Below, piece by piece: positions 1 to 10,589 of a DNA stretch of 64,000 nt. Each line of letters opens with the position of its first letter. Position 1 is the first letter of the stretch. Both the position numbers and the translations under genes were made by a program. The DNA lies in contig JAMKCF010000028.1 of assembly GCA_023634235.1 (NCBI GenBank), positions 2,784,001 to 2,848,000 on the forward strand, given 5' to 3'. This DNA comes from Pisaster brevispinus. Taxonomy: Eukaryota; Echinodermata; Asteroidea; Forcipulatida; Asteriidae. The notes under the pieces are model-generated. The model searched no databases. It had not been told where the DNA came from and saw nothing but the letters and a program-made list of their open reading frames with translations.

Positions 1-222
1 CATCTGAATAAGAGATTGAACATTTAGCCTAATTTCATGAAGCCTGTTAGCACACAAAAAATGCTATGCGCAGTATAAAAATGCTGAGTAGAAATAGGTT
101 ATGATCAGCCAAAATGCATAATGACTGGCGTACCTAACTAATATTGTACTTTTCATCACTGTGATATTCTCTTCTTCTTTTTTCCGTCTATCATCGAGGT
201 TGTAATATAATGCTGACATCAG

Positions 223-1264
223 AGCCTGGAATCATTCTATCTCCGAACAACGCTTCCAGCACCCGTTATATAACTGCTCCCTTGTGTGCTTTCAGCAATT
301 GTTGTCAAACTGACGTCCCATGGCAGTACGTGATGCTTTCCTTTAGTCAACTCAAACTTGAATCCGATCTGCAATGCACGAAGGACTTCATTGAGGTAAG
401 AACAGGGTTTTACTGTTAATTTGTCTCCAACTGATTTGACTGCTGGAAAAAATGTCTTTGGATTTCAATTATAAGATAGAATCAGAAGCACACTGTATTT
501 GTTAATCTTGTTGGTAAAGGCATGGGATCAAAACTACAACTGCTTTCCCACAGAACGTCTGTAGCCAGCCTCTGTCTTTTACACGGATGTTTGCAAGGTA
601 AACGTGCTACCTGTGTGTCCGACCTGGTTCCTCCTATCAGGATGTTTGAGTGTTAAACCAGGCTTTCTGCTTGTTAATCTTGCTTGGCTGAGATGTAGAA
701 CAAAAAGCAATCCAACAGCTTTATTCCATGTACATCTCTTTGGAACTCCTTACCTGTTAAATCAACATTTCTCTCCATCCTACAATCTAAACAGATTTCA
801 GACGCAAATCTACCTTTAGCTCCCTGAGTTATTCTCATATTGAATGTTTTTTGTCTTGTACGTAACCCCCAAAACCAAGAGTGGCTTTAAGCCTTGTTTT
901 GGGCAAACGTGCTTTAAAGTTATAAAAAAAACACAAGGTCATAACTTGACAGGTTGAAAGGTCATATCTAACACGCTATAGCAAGCACACATTTTGCTCC
1001 ACACGATAAGGTCGTATCTCTTTTAATTGTTTTTTGCCTACACCTACTGCACTACCAACAACAATTTCAATTGCAACCTGGCTCCACTGACATAGTGAAA
1101 TCTTTTCTTTTTTTGTGTGTGTTCAGATTCAGGACGTGATACCCAAGAAGCGTCTGTCTTCTGTAGGGATGCAAATACTTTCACTTGGATCACCGAGGGA
1201 AGTGAAGTCATCGCAAAATTCCAAACAGACGACGAGTAGTGCTTCCAAAGTTGCAGAGAGCTCG
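223..1264 (+). pseudogene. CUB-domain gene relic, upstream copy
   Basis: Two exon-like pieces are visible. The first (223-395, AG before, GTAAGA after) reads GIILSPN, later WQYVMLSFSQLKLES, then CTKDFIE. This is the pattern of the first half of a CUB module, an extracellular beta-sandwich domain with Ser-Pro-Asn near its start and Cys-x-x-(D/Y)-(F/Y)-x-E in the middle. It starts in phase 1 and ends in phase 0, the usual arrangement for a half-CUB exon. The second piece (about 1127-1264) contains SVFCRDANTFTWITEGSEVI, also CUB-like, but runs into an in-frame TAG after KFQTDDE. The second-half exon that should follow 395 is not found before 1127. I read this as a decayed 3' end of a multi-CUB secreted or membrane protein. 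The family assignment is by motif only. Confidence 0.5.
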
Positions 1265-1799
1265 AGAGAAAGAGACATTTTCCTGTAAAGTGTTGGACAT
1301 CAGAGTGGTTGGACGGCAGCTTTTTCCATGTATGAACTGAATTATGGCTATCAGTACAGGTAGTGGTCAGCCTACTGGTCTTTATTTTTTGTATAGTTTA
1401 TTATCTGCTTGTCGACCGACCAGGTTCATATTGTAATATTAATAATAATGTTAATAATTATGTGTATTATTTTAAATGGAATGCATGGGTGTGTTGACTG
1501 CGGTTTGGCTGGTGGGATTCGACTTGGAGGCATAGGTTTGTGAGTTTGTTGTGTGAATGATGATGATTAGTGGGCCCTGTGTGTTAGGTAACTTATGCCT
1601 TCTTGCCCATCCAGTGTCATGCTATATATTCTATGTTCTCCAATCACGCACTCATGCATTTGCTTTCTTCGAGATAATTATTATTTGGTAGAGACTGAAT
1701 ATCTAGGAGTTGCCTTCATTTTTATTGACATTTTATCGACATACTTGCATTGTATAAGATAATTAAATGTACATGTATGTGTTTTATTGACCGCCTGCA

Positions 1800-2150
1800 C
1801 AACTCTCAACAGTTTGTACAGGTGTTTACAGAGAGAATAAATCCCAGCCAGATCCACAGTCAACATCGAAAGCTGGATATAGCTGTGTAGGGCGTCACTT
1901 TAATCTTTCTAATCACTCCATTTCTCTCATGATTTTACAGGGCTTTGAGGCACTAGGAAACCACAAGATTGTTCGTATGAGTAGGGAGAAGCTATGGATA
2001 AGGCGTCTTCAGACCATTCAACCCCATGGTCTAAACATCCAAGAAGGAAATGTCTAATAACCTTTTGTCTTTGCCTTCTCCTTTTTACCACAGATTCTCC
2101 TCTCCAGTCTGCCTCATTCACTAATCAATTACTTTTGTCTCCCTCTTCCC
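1800..2150 (+). mobile_element. Penelope-like element 3' part, GIY-YIG relic (copy 1)
   Basis: Matches 15125-15470, where the reading is clearer. It is more decayed here, with several stops. The block ending in a Gln-Pro-His-Gly-Leu-type motif near 2020-2035 is the typical end of a GIY-YIG endonuclease domain as found in Penelope-like retroelements. The fold-back element at 2163-2933 interrupts it, and the element resumes at 2946. Confidence 0.5.
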
Positions 2151-2162
2151 ATCATTTATTTT

Positions 2163-2933
2163 TTACTTTTTGAGGCTTTGCATGATGAGGTATCAATGTA
2201 TATTCAGTTTGCATTAACACCGTATGTATATCTACTAGCTATGTAGATTTGTTCTAATGAACTAGGTCTTGCTTTTTTAACATTTTTTATTCTACTGCCG
2301 CAGAGTAGATTTGGAAATCGGAAGACTACTTCGGGAGACTATATAGTTCTGAAAAGAACTGTCCAGCTTATTAGCTACTACCTGGGCGGTGGGTAGGAAA
2401 TTGGCCGGGACTACTACTTTGGCTTCATAGTGAATTCGATCGAGGGAACTTCTCAGTATTAACTTCATTGCCGCGGAGTGAGTTCTTAATTGGTCTCAAC
2501 ATTTAGACTAGCTTCCTCTAGTTATCGTCTCCGGACAATGACTAGAGCAAGCTAGTCGGTTTCGACTAGCTTGCTCCAGTCATCGTCTCCTAACGATGAG
2601 ACGATGACTAGAGCAAGCTAGTCGAAACATTGAGACCAATTAAGAACTCACTCCGTGGCAGTGAAGTTAATAACGAGAAGTCCCCTCGATCCTATCCACT
2701 ATGAAGCCAAAGTAGTAGTCCCGGCCGATTTCCTACCCTCCGCCCAGGTAGTAGCTAATAAGCTGGACAGTTCTTTTCAGAACTAAGTAGTCTCCTGAAG
2801 TAGTCTCCCGATTTCCAAATCTACTCTGCGGCAGTAGAATAAAAATACAATAAAAAGCAAGACCTAGTTCTTTAAGAACAAATCTACATAGCTAGTAGAT
2901 ATACACACAGTGATTACTGCAAACCGAATATAC
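2163..2933. mobile_element. Fold-back element, copy 1
   Basis: About 770 bp made of two long inverted arms (roughly 2200-2540 and 2580-2930) that can pair almost end to end. The right arm ends in AAAAAGCAAGACCTAGTTC and the left arm carries its complement. It is flanked by a 12-bp direct repeat ATCATTTATTTT (2151-2162 and 2934-2945), a target-site duplication. The ends are not symmetric: the left end has an extra tail of about 40 bp (CTTTTTGAGGCTTTGCATG...) absent from the right end. No coding capacity is seen. Sea urchin TU elements are known fold-back transposons of similar design, but membership is not shown here. Confidence 0.85.
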
Positions 2934-2945
2934 ATCATTTATTTT

Positions 2946-3200
2946 GTCTTTTGTATTCGTTCCTCTTGTGGTCAAACCAGCCCCTCCCCCACCCCACCCC
3001 CTTTTGTTACCCTCCTTTTTGTTCATCCTCCTGCTTTCTCTGTGTGCTTTCATCTCTAACGTCTATCTCCACTCCACTTTTTATGTTTGTAGTCTTGTCA
3101 TTTTGCCTTCAAGAAAGACTCTGCTAGGGTCGAAACGTCAGGCCACTATCTATTTTTGTGTGTGTAGTAGTTTTTCCATGATTTTTAGAGCCAATTTGTA
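2946..3200 (+). mobile_element. Penelope-like element 3' tail (copy 1)
   Basis: Continues the element interrupted at 2162. It is pyrimidine-rich and ends with AAAGACTCTGCTAGGGTC-GAAACGTCAGGCC near 3110-3150. This is a short stem (GACTC/GGGTC, one G-T pair) followed by GAAACGTCAGGCC. The same arrangement occurs at 16795-16835 and, on the minus strand, at 54328-54372. Penelope-like elements are known to carry hammerhead-type motifs in this area; this resembles a degenerate one. Confidence 0.4.
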
Positions 3201-3429
3201 ATAAGTTTTTTGCTGAGAATTTTGTATTCATGCTCATTTGTATTTAGAACAACTGATTTAATGTCTGGTCATATTGTTACTTTCAGTGCATATAATTATA
3301 TACAGTATATTTTTCTTAAGTGTGAGGGACTGTTTATGTTTAATTTTCTTGTGTATGAATCTCACAAGTAAGTCAAATTGTGAGTTTGAGGTGCATATAT
3401 AGTTTAAAGGTGTAAATCAATGAAAATCA

Positions 3430-3828
3430 TGGTTGATATTTTTTGACAATTTGCTTGATTCAGCCATGGTTTCTTATTTTCCCTTGAAAAGCTACAAGAG
3501 CCGTGTAAATGACAAGCCTTGGCTTACACCTCACATAAATGTTTTTGACCGTCAAATTATGTTGGGTAATAGTTATTATTGGTATGACTCTGCTCTTTCA
3601 TCGCTTAGCCTTGACTCTTTGGCTGGTAGGAGAGAGGCACACTGCAGGCGTTTTGCTAATGAACTTGCTAATAACCCTCACACTAAAGACCTCCTTCCCC
3701 CTACCAGGCATGAGAGTCATGGTCGAAATCTCCGAAATAGGCATCATGTTTCAACCATCCCCACCAGATCCAGTCGTTTTAAAAATAGCCCTGTTCCTTA
3801 TTTCATAGGTTTAATTAATTCTTAATTA
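3430..3828 (+). pseudogene. LINE ORF2 C-terminal fragment
   Basis: An open frame of 130 codons reads SRVNDKPWLTPHI near its start, a motif typical of the region between endonuclease and reverse transcriptase in CR1/L2/Jockey-type LINEs. It ends with RNLRNRHHVSTIPTRSSRF...PYFIGLINS, typical of the extreme C-terminus. The reverse transcriptase core between them is missing, so this is an internally deleted copy. There are about 280 bp of AT-rich sequence after the stop, then no clear tail. Confidence 0.6.
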
Positions 3829-4880
3829 TTTCTCCATTTTATTGTGTGTGGTGGTCTGAGTGAGGTTCTTATTTAATTTTATGTTTTATTGAAACATTTA
3901 TGTCCCTGTTAATTATTCCATTTCCCTTTTAAACTACAGTGAGGTGTTTCTTTTGTTTATGTGGTTCTGTTTTTGTTTTAAAGGCGAGTGTGCAATCTGT
4001 TTTTCTTATCTATTTTTTTCTATTTAGGTGTCCTTAAAAAAAAAGTATGTCTTATCGATTTTTTACTATTGTAATGACTCTGTAATTTGACCTTAAAGTC
4101 ACGAAGTTTGTCAATTTTAATAAATTTTAAAATCTTAATCATATATAAATGTCATTTTCATAAATCCTTTCTAGGTCACACTTGTTTGTTTTTATGGACC
4201 ACTCGGGTCGCATGGTCGTAAAGTAGGGAACCCAATTGTGCGTCCTCAATGTTCAATTGTCTCCTCCAACTTGGTTGTTAGAATATTTATAGTGAAAAGT
4301 TAAGTTTGAAGTCTCGACCTTTAGGCTCATTCTCTTTTTCGTTTTAGCTTTAAGCAAGAGAGATCAAGAGCACATTTATTTTCTCACGTTATTTTTCTTT
4401 ATTTTGTACGAAGCATGACTCTGGCCATGCTCCAAATGCATTTCAGTAGGGAGGGATAGGGTCATAGAGCTATTTGTGAGTATCTGTATCAAAACATAAT
4501 TTTATTCCAGAAATAATTTTTAAATAGAAGGCCGGCCTCCTTCCCTTGTCTCTACATTAACTGTTAATTAAGTGAGGAGGGTCCTCATAAATTCCTTCAT
4601 CTCTGCCAATTGCTTTGTTTTGCTTTATTAATTGACTTTATATTTATAATATTGTATTTTGTTATGTTCCCTTTGGGGGAGAATTACAAGATGAGCGAGT
4701 ACCTGCATTTCTGTTTCCATTTTGGAGTAATTTGTTTGTTTCTGAGTTTAGCGGGTAGTCCGCTCCCCTTCTGGCAGATAGGGATGAGCTCTTACAATAC
4801 GTTGAGCCACTTTTTATAGCTCTTACATCCTTTTAAAGATTCTTTTGCAAAAAAGTATAGTCCCTGCATAAATAGGCAAA
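3829..4880. other. AT-rich non-coding stretch
   Basis: No convincing exon, RNA gene or repeat structure seen. It contains scattered poly-A/T runs and the AATAAATTTTAAA-like sequence near 4118, possibly the end of the LINE fragment upstream. Confidence 0.4.
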
Positions 4881-5800
4881 GAGTAAAAATGGCATCTGAA
4901 AAACTGTGGTTAATTAACCACTAATTAGTGAGCCAAATTAGCCAGCTTCTATTCATAATGAAGGGTACAAATTCTTTTCAGAAAGGTAGTTGACTCGAAA
5001 GCACAGGCATTATAAATGGAAATGGTGTCTGTATATAGTTGTGGCTATTTTTGAGCTGCCTTATTTGGTTCACTAATTAGTGGTTAAATACAGTTTTACA
5101 GAAGCTATTTTCCATCTATAGCAGGTACAATGCACATGCGGTTGAGTAAAACTACCTTTTAAAAAAAATTGTATCCTTCATTATCAGTAAAAAAAAATAG
5201 CCCAGGATCTTGAAGACTGTTATAACCTGGACACACCACTTTTTTGAAGTAGCTTAATTGGTCCAGTAATTAGTGGTTAATTAAGTACAGTTATACAGAC
5301 GCCATTCTCCATCTATAACACGCAAAATGGCCCATGCACTTTAATTAGTCAACTGCCTCTTTGAACTGCTGGTTCAATCTGAGTTCGATCGGAGACTAAC
5401 AATATTCAAACTGCTCAAAATGCTCTGACATGAATTCTGTACTAAGACAAGTGGGTGTTCTGAAGCAGCCAGTTCAATCTCATTAAACGAGTGTTACACT
5501 GGGCACCACATTTTGGAGTTAATTAACCACATCTACGCAGATGTCATTTGCGTCTCACGTACATTTGCCTTATGCGGTTGAGTAATAACTACCTCTAAGA
5601 ATGTACTCTTCGTTATTAGTAAAAGTGAAAGTTTAATCCCAGAATCTTGAAAACTGTCAAACTGAACATACCAAATTTTTGAGCTGGCAAATTTGGTCCA
5701 TTGATTAGTGGTTAGTATCACAGTTACATACGCCATTTTCCATCCATAACACGCACAATTACATAACGCGGTTGAGTAAACTACTTTTCGATATTTTATA
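4880..5800. repeat. Cluster of a ~200-bp repeat, about four copies
   Basis: Each copy contains a block like CCACTAATTAGTG(G), then CAGTT(A)TACA, then a CCATTTTCCATCTATAACACGCA-like block, then GCGGTTGAGTAAAACTACCTTT and a TTCATTATCAGTAAAA-like block. Clear starts lie near 4910, 5070, 5255, 5500 and 5700. A further copy sits at 19330-19470. CACTAATTAGTG is itself a 12-bp palindrome. No coding sequence. Confidence 0.7.
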
Positions 5801-6343
5801 CTTTATTGAAAACAAACACAGATGGATGCGTTCATACAAACATGTTTAAAAGGTACGACAAGTGGTTAAGAAAAATATTAATTGTTGGGAAAAAATATTG
5901 ATGTTAGTATAAAATTTATTATTATTATTCCAACGAAAAACTACAAAAAGGAAAACAACTTTTTGATAAGTTCAGAAGTCCCCACCATGGCAATAGTGAG
6001 AAAGAAACCCGCTCTGTGACTATCAATGCAAGAGTAGTTCAATTTCAACACTTCCAATTTAATTTGTTAATTTAATTAACGTAAAGGTTGCCGATTACAA
6101 ATTTAAGATTGACAACATATTTTCATCTGCAAAAAAACTATTATTAGTTCTTGAATGACGAAAGTGGTTAAATTTACCTTTGTGTAAACGATATGCAGTT
6201 TTCAGATTACGACAACATGCAAATTATTTTACTTTTACTTATTTAATCTTAATTACTGAACTCAGAAAAGTTGAAAGATCAAGGATGACTAGTTTCTCAA
6301 ATGTTTGAAGTACCCCCCCCCCCTTCATTTGCACTTACTTTGA

Positions 6344-6376
6344 TGACGTTGCTGACGTCACATTCAAGTGACGTAA
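6344..6376. promoter_or_regulatory. Cluster of CRE-like sites
   Basis: A perfect TGACGTCA palindrome at 6353-6360 is flanked by half sites TGACGT at 6344 and 6369. CREB/ATF factors bind TGACGTCA. It lies about 120 bp upstream of the ATG at 6477, a plausible proximal promoter position. No TATA box is evident. Confidence 0.45.
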
Positions 6377-6476
6377 TTTTTACTTGTCATGTAGCTTATT
6401 TTATTGTACAGCGCCCTCACAGCGTTTGGAATTTTCGCGGGGTTTCTCCAGCATTATTTTGCTTTACGAAGACAAG

Positions 6477-6583
6477 ATGACACCTCGGGTTTCTGGCTAC
6501 GTTTTTGCTGTTGTTCTTTTTCATTTTGAATGCAGCCTTCGAATGATTGAAGATGTAGGCACTGCATGTGTGCGAATGTTCAG
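6477..6583 (+). CDS. Possible first exon with signal peptide
   Basis: ATG at 6477 opens MTPRVSGYVFAVVLFHFECS, a basic start followed by a hydrophobic run and a small residue, like a secretory signal peptide. The frame stays open to a good donor (CAG-GTAAAT) at 6584. The CRE cluster just upstream supports a transcription start. Exons of a CUB-domain protein lie downstream at 12.9-14.7 kb and could belong to the same gene, since CUB proteins are secreted. However, this exon ends in phase 2 while the next recognised CUB exon starts in phase 1, so at least one exon would be missing. The 6-kb gap is filled with tandem duplications. The assignment is tentative. Confidence 0.35.
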
Positions 6584-6924
6584 GTAAATATCACTTTATT
6601 CTACTCTTATTCTACGGTTTATCATGTTCGTTTGTGCAGTTAGGTTTGTTTCTCTACGATCATTACAACTTTTGGGAGAAAACAAAGACTAAACAATGAC
6701 GGCAGCAAACGTTTGTCAGTGAAGACAGTGGCGAGAATGCTAATATTAGTCAAGTCGGGAGCACTCATTCTGGTTTAGTCTGGTTTGGAAATTATGTCTG
6801 CAGCACAGAATAATCTAACTTTATTCATCTCTATCGTCATCTATGAATTCCAGTTCTCAGAGACATTTTGTGAACTAAATCAACACTCCCAACAGTTCAG
6901 TTTTCGGTAGGTTTCTTCTAATCT

Positions 6925-9900
6925 CTGACTCTGCTCTGGTCAGTCCCTCCTGCTACCAATTGTCCACTTGCCGCTTGTGTGCATTTACCATTCTACATTG
7001 ACTTGCCACAGTCCTAAAGAAAAGTTATACTTACAAAATCTGTGTCTGCAGTTTCTTCCCAGAACTTAATTATTTCCAAACTTTTTATATGTGTTTCTTT
7101 TAATTGTCTTTGTCCAGTAGGCACAGCTATTTCTTCATGAGTTTGTGCTGTCTGTGTCAGCTCTTCATCCCATGGCTCATGAAAAGGTACGATTGAGTAT
7201 TATTAAAGGTATAATACAGGATTGGTAGATCTGGTAGAAGAGAGAGTTTCTGACCTAAATCAACAGTTCAGTTTTCAGGAGGTTTCTTCTTCCCCATATC
7301 TTTTTCTGACGGTATTCATCTTGAAAAGCCCTATGGAATTCGCCCCATGTTCCAGGGCTTGAATTTGTTGGGGAAATCCACAAGAATGCAGGGCTTGCAT
7401 ATTGCTTAAAATATGCACTAGACAAGAATTTCTGGTACAAGACCAGAATCAAAGAGAAAAATACATTATCTTCACAGTTTAACATGTAAACTGTTGTTAT
7501 CTGAACAAGCACTGACACAAGAGTGATTTCATTTGTCTGCAGTTTCTTCCCAGAACTTAATTATTCCAAACTTTTTATATGTGTTCTTTTGAATTGTCTT
7601 TGTCCAGTAGGCACAGCTATTTCTTCATGAGTTTGTGCTGTCTGTGTCGGCTCTTCATCCCACGGCTCATGAAAAGGTACGATTGAGTATTATTAAAGGT
7701 ATAATACAGGATTGGGAATGGTAGATCTGGTAGAAGAGAGAGTTTCTGACCTAAATCAACAGTTCAGTTTTCAGGAGGTTTCTTCTTCCCCATATCTTTT
7801 TCTGACTGTATTGATCTTGAAAAGCCCTATGGAATTCGCCCCATGTTCCAGGGCTTGAATTTGTTGGGGAAATCCACAAGAATGCAGGGCTTGCATGTTG
7901 CTTAAAATATGCACTAGACAAGAATTTCTGGTACATGACCAGAAATAAAGAGAGAAATCCATTATCTACACAGTTTAGCATTTAAACTGTTTTTATCTGA
8001 ACAAGCACTGACACAAGAGTGATTTCATTTGTCTGCAGTTTCTTCCCAGAACTTAATTATTCCAAACTTTTTATATGTGTTCTTTTGAATTGTCTTTGTC
8101 CAGTAGGCACAGCTATTTCTTCATTAGTTTGTGCTGTCTGTGTCGCCTCTTTATCCCACGGCTCATGAAAAGGTACAAATTTTATAAGACCTTTGGACTG
8201 GTCTGGTCATTAGTTTACTGGCCAGACTCTAAAATTATTGGCCTCGAGTCTGCGTTTCAACTCATAATGATGGCCTTTGCTCCTGCAGGGTTTTGACGTT
8301 GCTTACCACTCGTCAGAGTTTAGTGTGTGAGAGCTGAATTTGATTTCCGAATAGACACTTTCATCTGTGTCTAGCTGTTTGTTGGAGGTGAATTTGCCTC
8401 GCAATCCAGCTAATATACATTGTCAAAGAACTGTTTTGTTGCCATCTTTAGAGCAGCCAACTCTCCCTGTTTCTGCAGATAGTTCCCTGAAAATAAATTC
8501 ATCTTTCCATGTTCAGATAAACAAATTTGAAAATCTCCCCAATTATTGTAGGTTTTCCGCCATGTTCTTCATATCGCCCAGATTATTGTAGAAAATTTCC
8601 TTGACTGCAAGATGAAAATGTTGGCAGCTTGACCTAGAGTGGATGTTCGCGTATAAGATCTTCTCTTGAAATCGTACACTTCCGAACTTAATTCTTGAAG
8701 CTTGTTAAACCCTATCAATATTTGAAGTTTATTGATAATTTCCTAAATGAATCAAGTCTTATATTAGTGGGATCTTGTTTGAATTCTTGATTGCACCTGA
8801 GAAAGTTCAGGCTTTTTGAGTTTTTTGACATTCACTTATAGTTTGAAGACTTTCAGATCATAACATATGCAGGAGACGCAGGCTAATGGAACCACATTTA
8901 AAGTGTCCTTTTGTGTTGTTATGATAACAAACCCAGTCTGTTCTGTGAGGTCTGCATCACTGGACTGCTAGGCCACAACACTCCACTAATTATTGTAGAA
9001 CAGAACAAGGGATGAATGCATAGTCAGATTATGGGTCAGGCTCATTCCAGATTGGATTTCGAGCAGCGAAGGCAAACTTATAATTTCAAAATCCGTTGGA
9101 GTTAAGTGACCAAGTGTAATAAAAACTTGATTTGGTCAGACGTCGTCACTGATCTCTGGTCAGTCCCTCCTGCTACCAATTGTCCACTTGCCACTTGTGT
9201 GTGCATATACCATTCTATCTTGACTTGCCACAGTCCTAAACAAAAAAGTTACTCTTACAAAATCTGTATCTGCAGTTTCTTCCCAGAACTTAATTATTTC
9301 CAAACTTTTCATATGTGTTCTTTTGAATTGTCTTTGTCCAGTAGGCACAGCTATTTCTTCATGGGTTTGTGCTGTCTGTGTCGGCTCTTCATCCCACGGC
9401 TCATGAAAAGGTATGATTGAGTACTATTAAAGGTATAATACAGGATTGGTAGATCTGGTAGAAGAGAGAGTTTCTGACCTAAATCAACAGTTCAGTTTTC
9501 AGGAGGTTTCTTCTTCCCCATATCTTTTTCTGACTGTATTGATCTTGAAAAGCCCTATGGAATTCGCCCCATGTTCCAGGGCTTGAATTTGTTGGGGAAA
9601 TCCACAAGAATGCAGGGCTTGCATGTTGCTTAAAATATGCACTGGACAAGAATTTCTGTTACAAGACCAGAAATAAAGAGAGAAATCCATTATCTACTCA
9701 GTTTAACATGTAAACTTGTTTTATCTGAACAAGCACTGACACAAGAGTGATTTCATTCGTCTGCAGTTTCTTCCCAGAACTTAATTATTTCAAACTTTTT
9801 ATATGTGTTCCTTTGAATTGTCTTTGTCCAGTAGGCACAGCTATTTCTTCATGAGTTTGTGCTGTCTGTGTCGCCTCTTCATCCCACGGCTCATGAAAAG

Positions 9901-10370
9901 GTACAAATTTTATAAGACCTTTGGACTGGTCTGGTCATTAGTTTACTGGCCAGACTCTAAAATTACTGGCCTCGAGTCTGCGTTTCAACTCGAAATGATG
10001 GCCTTTGCTCCTGCAGGGTTCTGATGTTGCTTGCCACTTGTCAGAATATAGTGTGTGAGAGCTGAATTTAATTTCCAAATAGACACTTTCATCTATGTCT
10101 AGCTGTTTGTTGGAGGTGATTTTGCCTCGCAATTCAGCTCATACACATTGTCAAAGAACTGTTTTTTTGCCATCATTAGAGCAGCCAACTCTCCCTGTTT
10201 CTGCGGATAGTTCCCTAAAAATAAATCCATCTTTCCATGTTCAGATAAACAAATTTGAAAAACTCCCCAATTATTTTAGGTTTCCCCCCCCCTGTTCTTC
10301 ATATCGCCCAGATTATTGTAGAAAATTTCCTTGACTGCAAGATGAAAATGTTGGCAGCTTGACCTTTTAG
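6925..10370. repeat. Nested tandem duplication, ~490-bp unit inside a larger unit
   Basis: A block starting CTGCAGTTTCTTCCCAGAAC and ending CCCACGGCTCATGAAAAGG occurs at about 7044, 7533, 8031, 9269 and 9761. Spacings of 489, 498 and 492 bp show a tandem unit. The 1238-bp step and the repeat of 6925-7044 at 9140-9269 show a second, larger duplication of about 1.2 kb or more on top. Parts of each unit are a degenerate copy of the CAGGGCTCGAATTTG TIR element (7350-7400, 8180-8290, 9590-9640, 9900-10020). The tail 8440-8640 matches 10175-10370 and 40540-40750. On the minus strand the block stays open (for example PWDEEPTQTAQTHEEIAVPT), but I do not recognise the protein. Confidence 0.85.
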
Positions 10371-10477
10371 AGTGGTTGTTGGCGTAAAAGATCTTCTCTT
10401 AAAATTGTACACTTCCTATTTAAATTATATTTTCAGCATGTAAATACCTTGTCCTTTTTTGTTGTTGTACCAACCAT

Positions 10478-10580
10478 TTTCAGATTGGAGTGTGGAGTTC
10501 GGAGGTTGGAGTTTGGGGTTTGCAGTTTGGAGTTTGGAAATTGGAGATTTGAGGTTGGTGTTTGGAGATTGGGGCATCTG
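10478..10580 (+). repeat. Degenerate TTTGGAG short tandem repeat
   Basis: About fourteen loose copies of a 7-bp G-rich unit (TTTGGAG, GTTGGAG, ATTGGAG) run directly into the 12-bp minisatellite. The plus strand is strikingly poor in C. Confidence 0.75.
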
Positions 10581-10589
10581 GTTGATAGC

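Larger units (their letters stand above)
1..3230. repeat. Segmental duplication, copy 1
   Basis: Long stretches match 13.84-16.92 kb in the same order and orientation. Examples are the block around 600-710 (matching 14000-14100), the block 1485-1640 (matching 14810-14960), the GIY-YIG relic near 1880-2060 and the pyrimidine-rich block 2946-3200. The copies differ by substitutions and indels, so the duplication is not very recent. This copy keeps a 394-bp interval (about 205-598), including a CUB exon, that copy 2 lacks. Confidence 0.85.
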
